Positions 1-8,060 of a DNA stretch of 64,000 nucleotides are shown here, one piece after another. Each line of letters starts with the position of its first letter. The stretch's first letter is position 1. The position numbers were made by a program, and so were the translations under genes. The stretch is from Paenibacillus massiliensis 2301065 = DSM 16942 (GTDB taxonomy: Bacteria; Bacillota; Bacilli; Paenibacillales; Paenibacillaceae): NCBI RefSeq assembly GCF_000377505.1, contig NZ_KB898185.1, positions 806,001-870,000 of the forward strand. The letters run 5' to 3'. The notes under the pieces are model-generated. The model did not search any database, was not told the DNA's origin, and saw only the letters and a program-made list of their open reading frames with translations.

Positions 1-253
1 TCACTCTACGCCAATCCAGAGATGCCTCCAGCATATATTCCTGAACATATCGGGTATAGTAGTAATCCTCTGGCTTCTCCATGGCCTGTGTAACACAATC
101 CAGTTGATGTACAGATATGGCACGGTTGCTCATTACAATACCACTTACTGTACCCGCGTTGAGTCCGGATTTGGCAGCAAACTGACTCATGTTCATTTTG
201 TGCTGCTCCAAATAATCTTGGATTTCTGTCCGAATCGTAGGTGTGATTTGCAT
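1..253 (-). CDS. XRE-like helix-turn-helix regulator, 3' part outside window
   Basis: Only the N-terminal 84 codons are present; the gene runs off the left edge. The start MQITPTIRTEIQ follows an AAGGGTGG ribosome binding site. Residues 1-60 form a helix-turn-helix DNA-binding domain (NMSQFAAKSGLNAGTVSG), followed by the first residues of what is a TPR-like helical domain in the neighbouring copy. It is nearly identical over this stretch to the complete gene at 531-1895, so the two are a tandem paralogous pair in the same orientation. The promoter motif is shared as well (347-366). It is probably a transcription regulator that may sense a peptide or small ligand through its C-terminal helices, but the ligand and targets cannot be seen. 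Confidence 0.75.
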   Translation of the reverse strand, partial: MQITPTIRTEIQDYLEQHKMNMSQFAAKSGLNAGTVSGIVMSNRAISVHQLDCVTQAMEKPEDYYYTRYVQEYMLEASLDWRRV

Positions 254-346
254 AGGTAAACCACCCTTCTGATGTTAACTTATATCAACATAAGGAAAGT
301 TATGAGTTAGAAAACAGCCAATAATACATTCATTTTAACAGATCAC

Positions 347-366
347 ATTATACCAAGTTATGGAAC
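347..366 (-). promoter_or_regulatory. Promoter -10 with dyad motif shared by the two HTH genes
   Basis: On the minus strand a perfect TATAAT (347-352) is preceded directly by the dyad CCATAACTTGG and GTTCC. The same string, with one base changed, lies at the same distance from the start of the paralogue (1990-2009). No good -35 is present (best TATTCA), which would suit a promoter under regulator control. The dyad may be an autoregulatory operator. Confidence 0.5.
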
Positions 367-530
367 GTATGAATATGCCTTAGGCTTAAGGTAACTTTTG
401 AACCTGCGTGATTTAAGAAATTATGTATATTGTTTAGAAATATGCTAGACCCGTTCACTCTCCTTACTATATTTGCTCAAAAGCAGTTCCAAGAAATATA
501 ACAAGGGAATTTCTGAGAAAATAGAAATAC

Positions 531-1895
531 TTACGTTTCATCTGCCACATTAATAAATTGTCTATAGGCTGCTTTATTCTCTGGTGATGTATACTTTTGA
601 TAATATTCATACCTTACACCCTTATTAATATACGATTCATTATTAATCGATGCAGATTTTCCGAGACATTCTAATAAGAAAGTAAAGCCCTCTTCATACA
701 TTCCTTTATCCATGTAATACTTTGCCAACTCACTAGTTAAATGTGTAAATCGCTCCGTAATTATTTGTTGAGTATAGACACCTATCTTAATTTGTTCATT
801 CAAGAAAAATTGAATTTCTGCTTTAAACTTTTCCAGAACATCATCTACATTTAAGTTGTATCGGTTAGCTGCTTTAATTATGTTATCTATTACCGAGAGG
901 GTTTCTTCTTTCTGAGCAGAGAAATAGGTAATATACTCTGGGATTACACTGGCGTCACCTGACATCAGTCTATTAACGTAAGTATTGGCAATGGACCATT
1001 CCTTGAATTGAGTTTTCCACTTAAGAGTAACCTCATCCTCCCCTTCGACCCAGCTCAAATCGGCATATCTCTGTATGTGCTGGAATGCCGACTCATAGTC
1101 TTTATTAGCGTCACAGACTTCTGCCTGAATCAGATGGGCAAATGCCCAATATACAAACGGAGGATACAAAGACTTCTCCACTTCGCTATCCTTTGCAGAA
1201 TCCCTATATCCTAGCCTATGAAAAACTTCTGCCTTACTTTCCAAAATCTCAGCAAACTTTCTCATTTTGGACCATTTTCGAAGTGATCGATATGTATTAA
1301 TTAGTTCTCGCAAGGCATCAAGCTGCATCAATTCATCTAAACGATCTATATAAGGCTCGAATTGAACGGCTATATCGTAATTCTTCTGGTGGTCATCGCT
1401 AGTCCGTATTTTGAACAGTCTGTATTGGCATACTGCCAGTCGCTCAGAATGCTGTTGTCTTTCACTGATGGCAAGATTCTCATACAGTAACTCGGCCGCC
1501 TTATGCTGTTCAAGCGCAAACAATTCCTCTGCAAGTTCAAATGTAAGCGGAGCATAGTACGTAACATTATCCATGAGTACGGATACAACTTGAGCTATGC
1601 AATCAAGTCTATTCAATTCTGTGCAGCGCTGTAAAAATGCTTTGACCCTGCGCCAGTCCACAGATGCATCTACTATATACTCTTGCACATAACGGCTATA
1701 AAAATAATCCTCTGGCTTTCCCAAGGCCCTCGTAACACAATCTAGCTGGTGCACAGACATGGCACGATTGCTCATGACCATACCACTAACTGTCCCTGCA
1801 TTAAGTCCAGCCAGAGTTGCAAATTGACTCATGTTCAACTTATGCTCTCGCAAATAATTTTGGATTTCTGCTTGTATCGTAGGTGTGATTTGCAT
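531..1895 (-). CDS. HTH regulator with C-terminal helical repeat (TPR-like) domain
   Basis: 454 residues from MQITPTIQAEIQ. This start is preferred to the upstream in-frame ATG because it has an AAGGGTGG ribosome binding site and matches the paralogue at 1-253. Residues 1-60 are a lambda-repressor-like HTH (NMSQFATLAGLNAGTVSG). Residues about 80-440 are almost entirely helical with repeated 30-40 residue units, resembling the TPR-like sensor half of RNPP-type regulators such as PlcR and Rap; that assignment is by pattern only. No small signal-peptide gene is evident next to it. It is a tandem duplicate of the gene at the left edge, separated by 277 bp that hold the partner's promoter. Confidence 0.75.
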   Translation of the reverse strand: MQITPTIQAEIQNYLREHKLNMSQFATLAGLNAGTVSGMVMSNRAMSVHQLDCVTRALGKPEDYFYSRYVQEYIVDASVDWRRVKAFLQRCTELNRLDCIAQVVSVLMDNVTYYAPLTFELAEELFALEQHKAAELLYENLAISERQQHSERLAVCQYRLFKIRTSDDHQKNYDIAVQFEPYIDRLDELMQLDALRELINTYRSLRKWSKMRKFAEILESKAEVFHRLGYRDSAKDSEVEKSLYPPFVYWAFAHLIQAEVCDANKDYESAFQHIQRYADLSWVEGEDEVTLKWKTQFKEWSIANTYVNRLMSGDASVIPEYITYFSAQKEETLSVIDNIIKAANRYNLNVDDVLEKFKAEIQFFLNEQIKIGVYTQQIITERFTHLTSELAKYYMDKGMYEEGFTFLLECLGKSASINNESYINKGVRYEYYQKYTSPENKAAYRQFINVADET

Positions 1896-1989
1896 AGATA
1901 AACCACCCTTCCAGTATGAACTTATATCAAAAGAATACAGCCTCTGCAATTGAACATGTGAAGTTTATATTTCATTTTGAAACCATACT

Positions 1990-2009
1990 ATTATACCAAG
2001 TTTTGGAAC
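1990..2009 (-). promoter_or_regulatory. Promoter -10 with dyad motif, second copy
   Basis: TATAAT at 1990-1995 (minus strand) is preceded by CCAAAACTTGG and GTTCC, matching the motif at 347-366 at 19 of 20 positions, and lies about 95 bp upstream of the paralogue's start. Surrounding bases are diverged, so the conservation looks functional. Confidence 0.5.
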
Positions 2010-2267
2010 AGGTGCATATAACTCAGTATGGAGCCTACTGTATTTCAACTTTCTGGATCAACTGTAAATATAAAAATAGCCATTTTTTAAAAGATATAAT
2101 ATTCAAAACCGTGACAATAGCATTCAGTAAAGAATTCACATTGGGTTAGCATAACACCAACAGCGCTCCAAGATATGGCTATACAAACAAGGAGCGCCGC
2201 TAGATATCAATTGTACAATTCAAAATCAATGTCTTACAAATTATCCTCAGGCTATCGTCTTGCTCTT

Positions 2268-4181
2268 CTACCGCTTGGCAGACACCTCTGCGTGCAGCTG
2301 CTCTATTAGCGTACTGGCCTCCATACTGCTGTTCTCGTCCGTTCCTCGCTTCCGAACAGACACCAGATTCGCATTCATCTCACTCTCTCCGACGATGATC
2401 ATATATGGGACCTTGTGCAGCCCGGCTTCTCGGATTTTGTAGCCAAGCTTCTCATTACGACTATCGAGCTCGACCCGGAGCCCCGCTGCTGCGAGTGTAC
2501 GCTTGACGCTCAATGCATAGTCCACGTACCGATCAGACACTGGCAATATCCTTGCCTGGACAGGCGCGAGCCACAGTGGAAAAGCACCTGCGTAGTGCTC
2601 GGTCAGAATCCCGATGAAGCGATCTATAGAGCCGTAGATCGCACGGTGGATCACCACAGGACGATGTTTGCCATTATCCTCTCCAATGTAGCTAAGCTCG
2701 AACTTCTCCGGCATCTGGAAATCCAGTTGAATGGTGCCACACTGCCAGCTTCGCTTGAGCGCATCTTGAATATGGAAGTCGATCTTCGGTCCGTAGAAGG
2801 CCCCGTCGCCTTCATTAAGCTTGTAAGCCACGCCGCGTTTCTCCAGCACGCTCCGTAGGGATTGCTCCGCCTGCGTCCATAGCTCTTCCGAGCCCATGGA
2901 ATCATCTGGACGTGTAGATAACTCAATCTCATAGGAGAAGCCGAACACACCGTACATGTAATCGATCAGATCAATGACACGCCCAATCTCCTCTTCGATC
3001 TGCTCTGGCAGGACGAACAGGTGCGCATCATCCTGACAGAAGGTCCGTACACGAGTCATTCCGCCAAGTGCCCCAGAGAATTCGTGACGGTGTACCTGAC
3101 CGAATTCGGACAGACGGATCGGCAGCTCACGGTAGGAATGACGGCGGTCCTTGTAGATCAGCATGTGGCCCGGACAATTCATGGGCTTGAGCGCGTATGT
3201 TGTGTCGTCCACATTGGTGAAATACATATTATCCTTATAATGATCCCAGTGGCCCGACTGCTCCCAGATCCGGTTATTCATCATCAGAGGTGTCCGAACC
3301 TCCTCATAATCCAGCTTCCGCTGAACCTGGCGAGCGAAATCCTCAAGCTCTGTACGCACGGTCATCCCGTTCGGCAGATAGAACGGCATCCCTGGTGCCT
3401 CCTCAGAGAACATGAACAACCCCAGCTCCTTACCAAGCTTGCGGTGATCACGCTTCTTCGCTTCCTCCAAAATGTGCAGATGTTCATCCATCTCTACTTT
3501 CTTCACGAATGCTGTTCCGTATATCCGCTGTAGCATCTTGTTCTTGCTATCTCCACGCCAGTATGCACCAGCTACATTCATCAGCTTGAATACTTTAAGT
3601 CTGCCTGTCGAAGGGACATGCGGCCCGCGGCACAGATCCACGAACTCACCTTGCTCATACAGACTGATGATGCTATCCTCAGGCAGTTCCTGAATCAGCT
3701 CCAATTTATAAGGATCACCCAGCTCTGTAAACAGCTTAATGGCTTCCTCACGACTGACTTCTTTACGCACAATCGGAAGATTCTCATCTGCAATCCGCTT
3801 CATTTCCTTCTCAATCCTGTGCAGATCTTCGATATTGAGCGAATGCTTCAGATCCATATCATAATAAAAGCCATCTACGATAACCGGACCTACACCGAGT
3901 TGCACCTCCTTGCTGCCATACACACGCCTAACAGCCTGTGCCAGTAGATGCGCCGTACTGTGCCGTATGACCTCAATGCCTTCGGCTGTGTCCTGAGTTA
4001 CAATCTCGATCTGGGCTCCTTCCATCAGCTTGGTGGACAAGTCTACGATCCTTCCATTTAGCTTGCCTGCCACAGCATTCTTACGTAGACCACTGCTGAT
4101 CGATCCAGCCACATCCTCAATACTACTGCCCTCTACATACTCCCGAACCGAGCCGTCCGGCAAATGAATACTTACTGCCAT
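2268..4181 (-). CDS. thrS: Threonyl-tRNA synthetase
   Basis: 637 residues, the usual ThrRS length. It charges tRNA-Thr with threonine in the cytoplasm. Domains in order: TGS domain (about 1-63, MAVSIHLPDGSVREY), the editing/SAD domain with HSTAHLLAQAV, the class II catalytic core (RTPLMMNNRIWEQSGHW; LKPMNCPGHMLIYK; TRVRTFCQDDAHLF), and the C-terminal anticodon-binding domain. I chose the ATG at 4181 because it has a GAGGAGG site 9 nt upstream; the longer reading frame adds 21 residues encoded by the leader. Expression is controlled by the T-box leader upstream (4239-4545). Confidence 0.97.
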   Translation of the reverse strand: MAVSIHLPDGSVREYVEGSSIEDVAGSISSGLRKNAVAGKLNGRIVDLSTKLMEGAQIEIVTQDTAEGIEVIRHSTAHLLAQAVRRVYGSKEVQLGVGPVIVDGFYYDMDLKHSLNIEDLHRIEKEMKRIADENLPIVRKEVSREEAIKLFTELGDPYKLELIQELPEDSIISLYEQGEFVDLCRGPHVPSTGRLKVFKLMNVAGAYWRGDSKNKMLQRIYGTAFVKKVEMDEHLHILEEAKKRDHRKLGKELGLFMFSEEAPGMPFYLPNGMTVRTELEDFARQVQRKLDYEEVRTPLMMNNRIWEQSGHWDHYKDNMYFTNVDDTTYALKPMNCPGHMLIYKDRRHSYRELPIRLSEFGQVHRHEFSGALGGMTRVRTFCQDDAHLFVLPEQIEEEIGRVIDLIDYMYGVFGFSYEIELSTRPDDSMGSEELWTQAEQSLRSVLEKRGVAYKLNEGDGAFYGPKIDFHIQDALKRSWQCGTIQLDFQMPEKFELSYIGEDNGKHRPVVIHRAIYGSIDRFIGILTEHYAGAFPLWLAPVQARILPVSDRYVDYALSVKRTLAAAGLRVELDSRNEKLGYKIREAGLHKVPYMIIVGESEMNANLVSVRKRGTDENSSMEASTLIEQLHAEVSAKR

Positions 4182-4238
4182 TTCTGCTTCCTCCTCGTTC
4201 TTGCTTTCTTTTGCCCGGGACGTATGCTGGTTATGTGA

Positions 4239-4545
4239 ATGCAAAAAAACACCCGTCCCGGTATCAAGGGACGAGTGTGTGCTCGTGGTTCCACCCTAAT
4301 TCGACCATTAGCAGACTCACAGCAATGACGAGATATCAATGCGGGCAGCTTCAGGTCCTTAATTGGCATCCAATAACGTGGACGAGTCGGCGGCCTATAC
4401 TAGCGTCTCTGAACAAGACGGGGTTCCAGGCTGCGGCTACAAAGGGGTAACTCCACATTCGACAGCTGAAGAGGCTCGCACCAATCACCCCTATCTCTGG
4501 CAGCCCGACATGGGAATCATGTCTTTGATCATTGCCTTTGAATAT
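4239..4545 (-). ncRNA. T-box leader of thrS
   Basis: The minus strand holds the hallmark T-box sequence AGGGTGGAACCACG (rc of 4284-4297), immediately followed by an intrinsic terminator. The Stem I side shows AGAGA, then GGTGCGAGCC in the distal loop region, and a GGCTGC/GCAGCC helix. Just 3' of this helix lies GGAACC; its ACC (4422-4424) is my candidate threonine specifier, opposite a AAGAC/GTCTT helix. Uncharged tRNA-Thr would stabilise the antiterminator and allow thrS transcription. The specifier assignment was folded by eye and is tentative; the class call is firm. Confidence 0.9.
4242..4275 (-). terminator. T-box intrinsic terminator
   Basis: Minus strand CGTCCC-loop-GGGACG stem (4254-4273) followed by a run of seven T (4243-4249), about 60 bp before the thrS start. 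Its 5' side follows directly on the T-box sequence, giving the mutually exclusive terminator/antiterminator arrangement. Confidence 0.9.
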
Positions 4546-4552
4546 GCTTTTT

Positions 4553-4582
4553 ATCATACAAGGAGATTTTTGAAAATGTCAA
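4553..4582 (-). promoter_or_regulatory. thrS promoter
   Basis: TTGACA (4577-4582) and TATGAT (4553-4558) on the minus strand with an 18-bp spacer, placing the transcript start right before the T-box Stem I. Confidence 0.8.
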
Positions 4583-4613
4583 GCAACTTTTTAGAATCCG
4601 TACGCCAACCCGC

Positions 4614-4670
4614 ATCATAGCGGGAAATAAGGACCCAAGAGGTCAGGGCAAGCAAAGCATTCGCTATGAT
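4614..4670. other. Long-loop inverted repeat between NUDIX gene and thrS leader
   Basis: ATCATAGCG (4614-4622) and CGCTATGAT (4662-4670) are perfect 9-bp arms enclosing a small GACC/GGTC helix. It sits 3' of the NUDIX gene, where a terminator would be expected, but lacks a T-run. Confidence 0.4.
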
Positions 4671-4694
4671 GTCTGCCTAGTGATGTCTGCTTAG
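4667..4694. repeat. 14-bp tandem duplication at the NUDIX stop codon
   Basis: TGATGTCTGCCTAG and TGATGTCTGCTTAG lie back to back (13 of 14 identical). The second copy contains the stop codon of the NUDIX gene. Confidence 0.7.
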
Positions 4695-5149
4695 TTCACA
4701 TCGCCTATGTACACATTTGCTTGGATACGGTCACGAATGATCCGTCCGAGCTTGCCAGGATACAGTCGAATGTCCTCCAGCTCCTCCAGAGCCACCCACT
4801 CAATCCCGATCTGGTTAGGATCTGGTACGGCCCCACCCTCAAGCTTCACGGTCGGGTTCTTCAGCTCACATTCAAAATAAAACTCCACCTGATGATAATC
4901 CGAATCCCATTCCGCGAATTCATGATTCCGACCGATATATTCACGGATATGGATGATATCCTTGACGATCACCTCGGCTCCCAGCTCCTCCAGACATTCG
5001 CGATATACAGCCTCAGATAGCGGCTCACTGTGCTCCTGCCCGCCACCGGGGAACAGGTAAGCCTCCCCGAACTGATCGCGATTCTTCGTAAGCAAGAGCT
5101 TGCCACCCTGCACGATGACAGCCTTGCAGGAATTACGAATTGGCTTCAT
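4691..5149 (-). CDS. NUDIX hydrolase
   Basis: 152 residues with a complete Nudix box, GGGQEHSEPLSEAVYRECLEELG (consensus Gx5Ex7REUxEExGU), at about 35-58. The family hydrolyses nucleoside diphosphates linked to another group, using Mg held by the REUxEE glutamates; the substrate cannot be read from the sequence. A GGAGGG site precedes the ATG. It is a single gene between the glutathione peroxidase gene and thrS, both on the same strand, with no sign of co-transcription with thrS, which has its own promoter. Confidence 0.88.
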   Translation of the reverse strand: MKPIRNSCKAVIVQGGKLLLTKNRDQFGEAYLFPGGGQEHSEPLSEAVYRECLEELGAEVIVKDIIHIREYIGRNHEFAEWDSDYHQVEFYFECELKNPTVKLEGGAVPDPNQIGIEWVALEELEDIRLYPGKLGRIIRDRIQANVYIGDVN

Positions 5150-5333
5150 CTGTATTGTCCCTCCATCAGGTTTGCTTCCGAATTGCTCATAACTTGCTTA
5201 TGACTTACTCGTGAATTACTCTTCACTTGTTGGCCCGTTCATGCTTCTGACTGATGCATGGACTTCTCTCTTGCAATTGACAGATCTTGTTTACTCTTGC
5301 AGAGTATTGGCCAATTCTACCAGCTATCAAGTA

Positions 5334-5882
5334 CTACAGGACCTCTTCAATACCTGCGCGAATGCTCTCGATCGAGGACACAGGCTCAAAGCGCTTGACG
5401 ACACGCCCCTCAGCATCAATCAGGAATTTGGTAAAATTCCATTTAATCGCATTACCATGCAGCCATTCTGGAGCCTTGTCGGCCACCATCAGCTTCAGCA
5501 GCTTCGCATTGATATCGTCCTCGTCGAAGCCCTCAAAGGCAATGGCTTTGCGCAAATAATCGTACAATGGATGAGCGTTCTCCCCATTCACATCAATCTT
5601 GGAGAACATCGGGAATTTCACGCCATAGTTAATCTGGCAAAAAGCTTCTGCATCCTGGCTGCTGCCCGGCTCCTGCTCGGCAAACTGATTACAAGGAAAA
5701 CCAATGACCTGTAAGCCACGCTCCCGGTATTCATCGAACAGCTTCTGCATATCGTCGAATTGCGGTGTATATTTACATTTGCTAGCCGTATTCACAATAA
5801 GTACAGGTCTTCCTTCATATTGATACAGCGGAAAGCGCTCACCATTGGTCTTCGTTACATTAAAATCATAAATAGTCGCCAT
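5334..5882 (-). CDS. Glutathione/thioredoxin peroxidase (GPx family)
   Basis: About 182 residues with the GPx signatures: active-site NTASKC (Cys in place of selenocysteine), GFPCNQFAEQEPG with the second redox cysteine, and WNFTKFLID with the Trp and Asn of the catalytic tetrad. It reduces peroxides; bacterial Cys-type members usually take electrons from thioredoxin. I prefer the ATG at 5882 (MATIYDFN) because GAGGAG is 11 nt upstream; the GTG at 5891 is only 2 nt from that site. The ASKCKYTPQF segment, where many homologues have Gly-rich GxTxQ, is slightly unusual. Confidence 0.9.
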   Translation of the reverse strand: MATIYDFNVTKTNGERFPLYQYEGRPVLIVNTASKCKYTPQFDDMQKLFDEYRERGLQVIGFPCNQFAEQEPGSSQDAEAFCQINYGVKFPMFSKIDVNGENAHPLYDYLRKAIAFEGFDEDDINAKLLKLMVADKAPEWLHGNAIKWNFTKFLIDAEGRVVKRFEPVSSIESIRAGIEEVL

Positions 5883-5998
5883 GTTGTCCACTACTCCTCG
5901 CTTTGCTCAGCATTCGTAAGATGCTTAAGATATAAAATTACGGTGACGCTTACCATACCTGAAAATTATAACGGGTACATCTGCATAAGGAAAGCTGT

Positions 5999-6565
5999 CT
6001 ATTGCGGTGCATCCTTCACGAACAAAGCCATAGCGATCAAATCCGCATAGCTGCCATCCTCCAGCCTGATTTCGTGACGAAGCACCCCCTCCTCCATGAA
6101 CCCAAGTGATCTGTACAACTGGATCGCCGCCTGATTATGCTCGAACACCTCTAGTTTCAGCTTGGCAACACGATCATGTGCCCTCGCCCAATCAATCAGC
6201 ACCTCCATCAGCGCACGTCCAATACCACTTCCGCGATAATCTTGATGTGTACTAACACTGAAGCTTCCCATGTGGGCAATTCTAGATTTGTGTCCACCGT
6301 GAAAGGACAGAAAGCCCACAAGCTGCTCTTCATGTTCCGCCAGCAGGATGAGATGATTGTCCTTGTGCTGGATCTCTTCGATCCACATCCGTTCCTGCTC
6401 AGCCGTAATTGTGAATTCTTCAGGTGTTGTTAGCAAATACTGCTCTGAGCGAATAATGGTCTGATTATATGCCAGGACACGCTCAGCATCCATGCCTGCT
6501 GCAGGACGAATGAAGATATGCCGTCCCACCTTATCTACCAAGTGACGTATACACGAATGGCTCAT
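5999..6565 (-). CDS. GNAT family N-acetyltransferase
   Basis: 188 residues. The acetyl-CoA binding motif is visible (VSTHQDYRGSGIGRALMEVLIDWA), followed by the conserved LEVFEHNQAAIQLYRSLGFMEEG of RimJ/RimL/SpeG-like acetyltransferases. A GGAGGGG site lies 9 nt before the ATG. The acceptor substrate is unknown. It stands alone, with about 40 bp to the next gene upstream on the strand. Confidence 0.88.
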   Translation of the reverse strand: MSHSCIRHLVDKVGRHIFIRPAAGMDAERVLAYNQTIIRSEQYLLTTPEEFTITAEQERMWIEEIQHKDNHLILLAEHEEQLVGFLSFHGGHKSRIAHMGSFSVSTHQDYRGSGIGRALMEVLIDWARAHDRVAKLKLEVFEHNQAAIQLYRSLGFMEEGVLRHEIRLEDGSYADLIAMALFVKDAPQ

Positions 6566-6612
6566 TTCTATGCACCCCTCCTACTCAAGTAAGTATTCCT
6601 ATTAAATGATTT

Positions 6613-7033
6613 TTAGATCAGCTCATTCTTATGAGTTTCTACATAGTCATAGAGATACACAAATAGCTCACGATCGGTATACACGTATAGCTGCTGTGCT
6701 ATATCCGCGATGAATTCAATGTCGATGCCATGTCTGTCCTGAAAGCTCGTTATGGAATGCACCTGGAGGGTTATTTCTGGACGGCTTGACTTCAATTCCA
6801 GTCCCTGCTCCTGTTCGTCTCTGAGCCAATCCGTTCATATTCAACTCCGTGTCCAGCTCGATCATCAGCATCACATCCTGCAGCACGCGCGGTAGCAGCT
6901 CGAAGCTCTCCCACAGCTGAGTTCGTGGAGCTCCGTACATGCTGTCGCATATCTCGCCCACGATGTCCTCTCCACTCCCATGTGCTAGCGTATCAGTCGA
7001 GATTACCGTGAGGAGCAGCTGTCTAATGTCCAC
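6613..7033 (-). pseudogene. Small hypothetical gene, apparently frame-disrupted
   Basis: Two reading frames on the same strand look like halves of one protein. The first starts at GTG 7033 behind GAGGGAGGG and reads sensibly through VLQDVMLMIELDTELNMNGL, then becomes low quality (AQRRTGAGTGIEVKPSRNN) and stops at 6716. The second frame (6795-6613) ends in a convincing helical tail (IDIEFIADIAQQLYVYTDRE). The pattern of a C-terminal helix after an N-G motif recalls DUF4375/DMP19 proteins, but this is a guess. Either a frameshift lies at about 6720-6800 or two short genes overlap. Confidence 0.45.
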
Positions 7034-7129
7034 AAAACTCGCCCTCCCTCACAAGCTTCCCCGCAATAGTCCATTTTCCTCCCCTGTCAATCATGCATCA
7101 GTGAGCTCTATCGGTCCCCTTCTTCCCGT

Positions 7130-7738
7130 TCATTTCATTTCTTGTATATGTAGCTTGACCTCATCAATCCATTGGTGATCAGCATCTGCCAGAATGGTAG
7201 TCCAGCCTATGGCCTTGCCCATTGCCAGATTCTGCTCAGCATCATCTACGAATACAACTGGCTGCGAGCCGGGTAACTGCTCCTGAACAAGCTGGAATAT
7301 ACTCGGATCAGGCTTCGAGCAGCCAACAGTACTGGAGATTGTCATAGAGGTTATATATTCGCTAATTGGTTCTAACACAGGAACAATCCACTCTGCCCGA
7401 TGATTGCTGAGCAAGTGGATCTGGAAGCATTCGCTCCATTCCTTTAATTTATCCCACGCGGGCAGCGGTTGAAGATGCTTGGTAACATGGACATTGCTCA
7501 ATACTACATTTTCGTTGGAGGACTGCTGCTGGAGCCAGGCCCAGAACCCATCTTCGCGGATCGTTCCATCCCACAGTTGCTGGCGAACTTGATCCTTATA
7601 GAGACTTCGTAGCGTTGTATATGGTACCTTGAGTAGCTCAGCTGCCTCCTCCCAGAATACAGGCGTGATATTGGTTAGCAGCACTCCTCCAACATCCAAT
7701 ACTAAATTTGGTTTTTCAGTATGCATATGTCCCTCCAT
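7130..7738 (-). CDS. HAD family hydrolase
   Basis: 202 residues with the HAD motifs of the YihX/HAD-IA type: LDVGGVL (nucleophile Asp), HLLSNHR (motif II Ser), SKPDPSIF (motif III Lys) and VVFVDDAEQN (motif IV). A phosphatase or dehalogenase-like role is expected; the substrate is unknown. Two in-frame starts are possible: ATG 7738, or ATG 7726, which has GGAGGG only 4 nt upstream. A single gene by position. Confidence 0.85.
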   Translation of the reverse strand: MEGHMHTEKPNLVLDVGGVLLTNITPVFWEEAAELLKVPYTTLRSLYKDQVRQQLWDGTIREDGFWAWLQQQSSNENVVLSNVHVTKHLQPLPAWDKLKEWSECFQIHLLSNHRAEWIVPVLEPISEYITSMTISSTVGCSKPDPSIFQLVQEQLPGSQPVVFVDDAEQNLAMGKAIGWTTILADADHQWIDEVKLHIQEMK

Positions 7739-7920
7739 CTGTCCTATATCCCATAGTGAATTACGGATTGTTTTGATACAAGTGCACTGTCTACGACTTG
7801 GATAATTAAGCTAAATTGATGAATAACACACTTTACGATATCTATCATATTATTACTGAGTAGCAAATGCTATCTTCTAATAGATTCTTCATGAGAGCAC
7901 CTCTTGGTGCCGACCTAGCA

Positions 7921-7949
7921 TTTACATTCCGTGATCTGCCAATTATAAT
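7921..7949 (+). promoter_or_regulatory. Promoter upstream of yitT-like gene
   Basis: TTTACA (7921-7926), 17-bp spacer, TATAAT (7944-7949). Transcription would begin near 7956 and run through the hairpin at 7988-8021 before reaching the gene. Confidence 0.75.
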
Positions 7950-7987
7950 AGGACTATCAAAAGAGCTGGCACTTCATGTGTGAATAA

Positions 7988-8028
7988 AGCGATTAAAGGA
8001 TGTAACTCTCCTTTAATCGCTTTTTTTG
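7988..8028 (+). terminator. Strong intrinsic terminator inside the yitT leader
   Basis: Perfect 13-bp arms AGCGATTAAAGGA / TCCTTTAATCGCT around an 8-nt loop, then seven T. It lies between the promoter and the coding region, so the default product would be a short RNA of about 70 nt unless the terminator is bypassed. Confidence 0.85.
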
Positions 8029-8060
8029 TGTGAATTCAGTCATAAATGGAGGTATTGTCT

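Noticed and set aside
2160..2200. Terminator of thrS (GCGCTCC/GGAGCGC)
   Set aside because: The stem is short with a loop of about 20 nt and has no T-run on the minus strand, so it is too weak to annotate.
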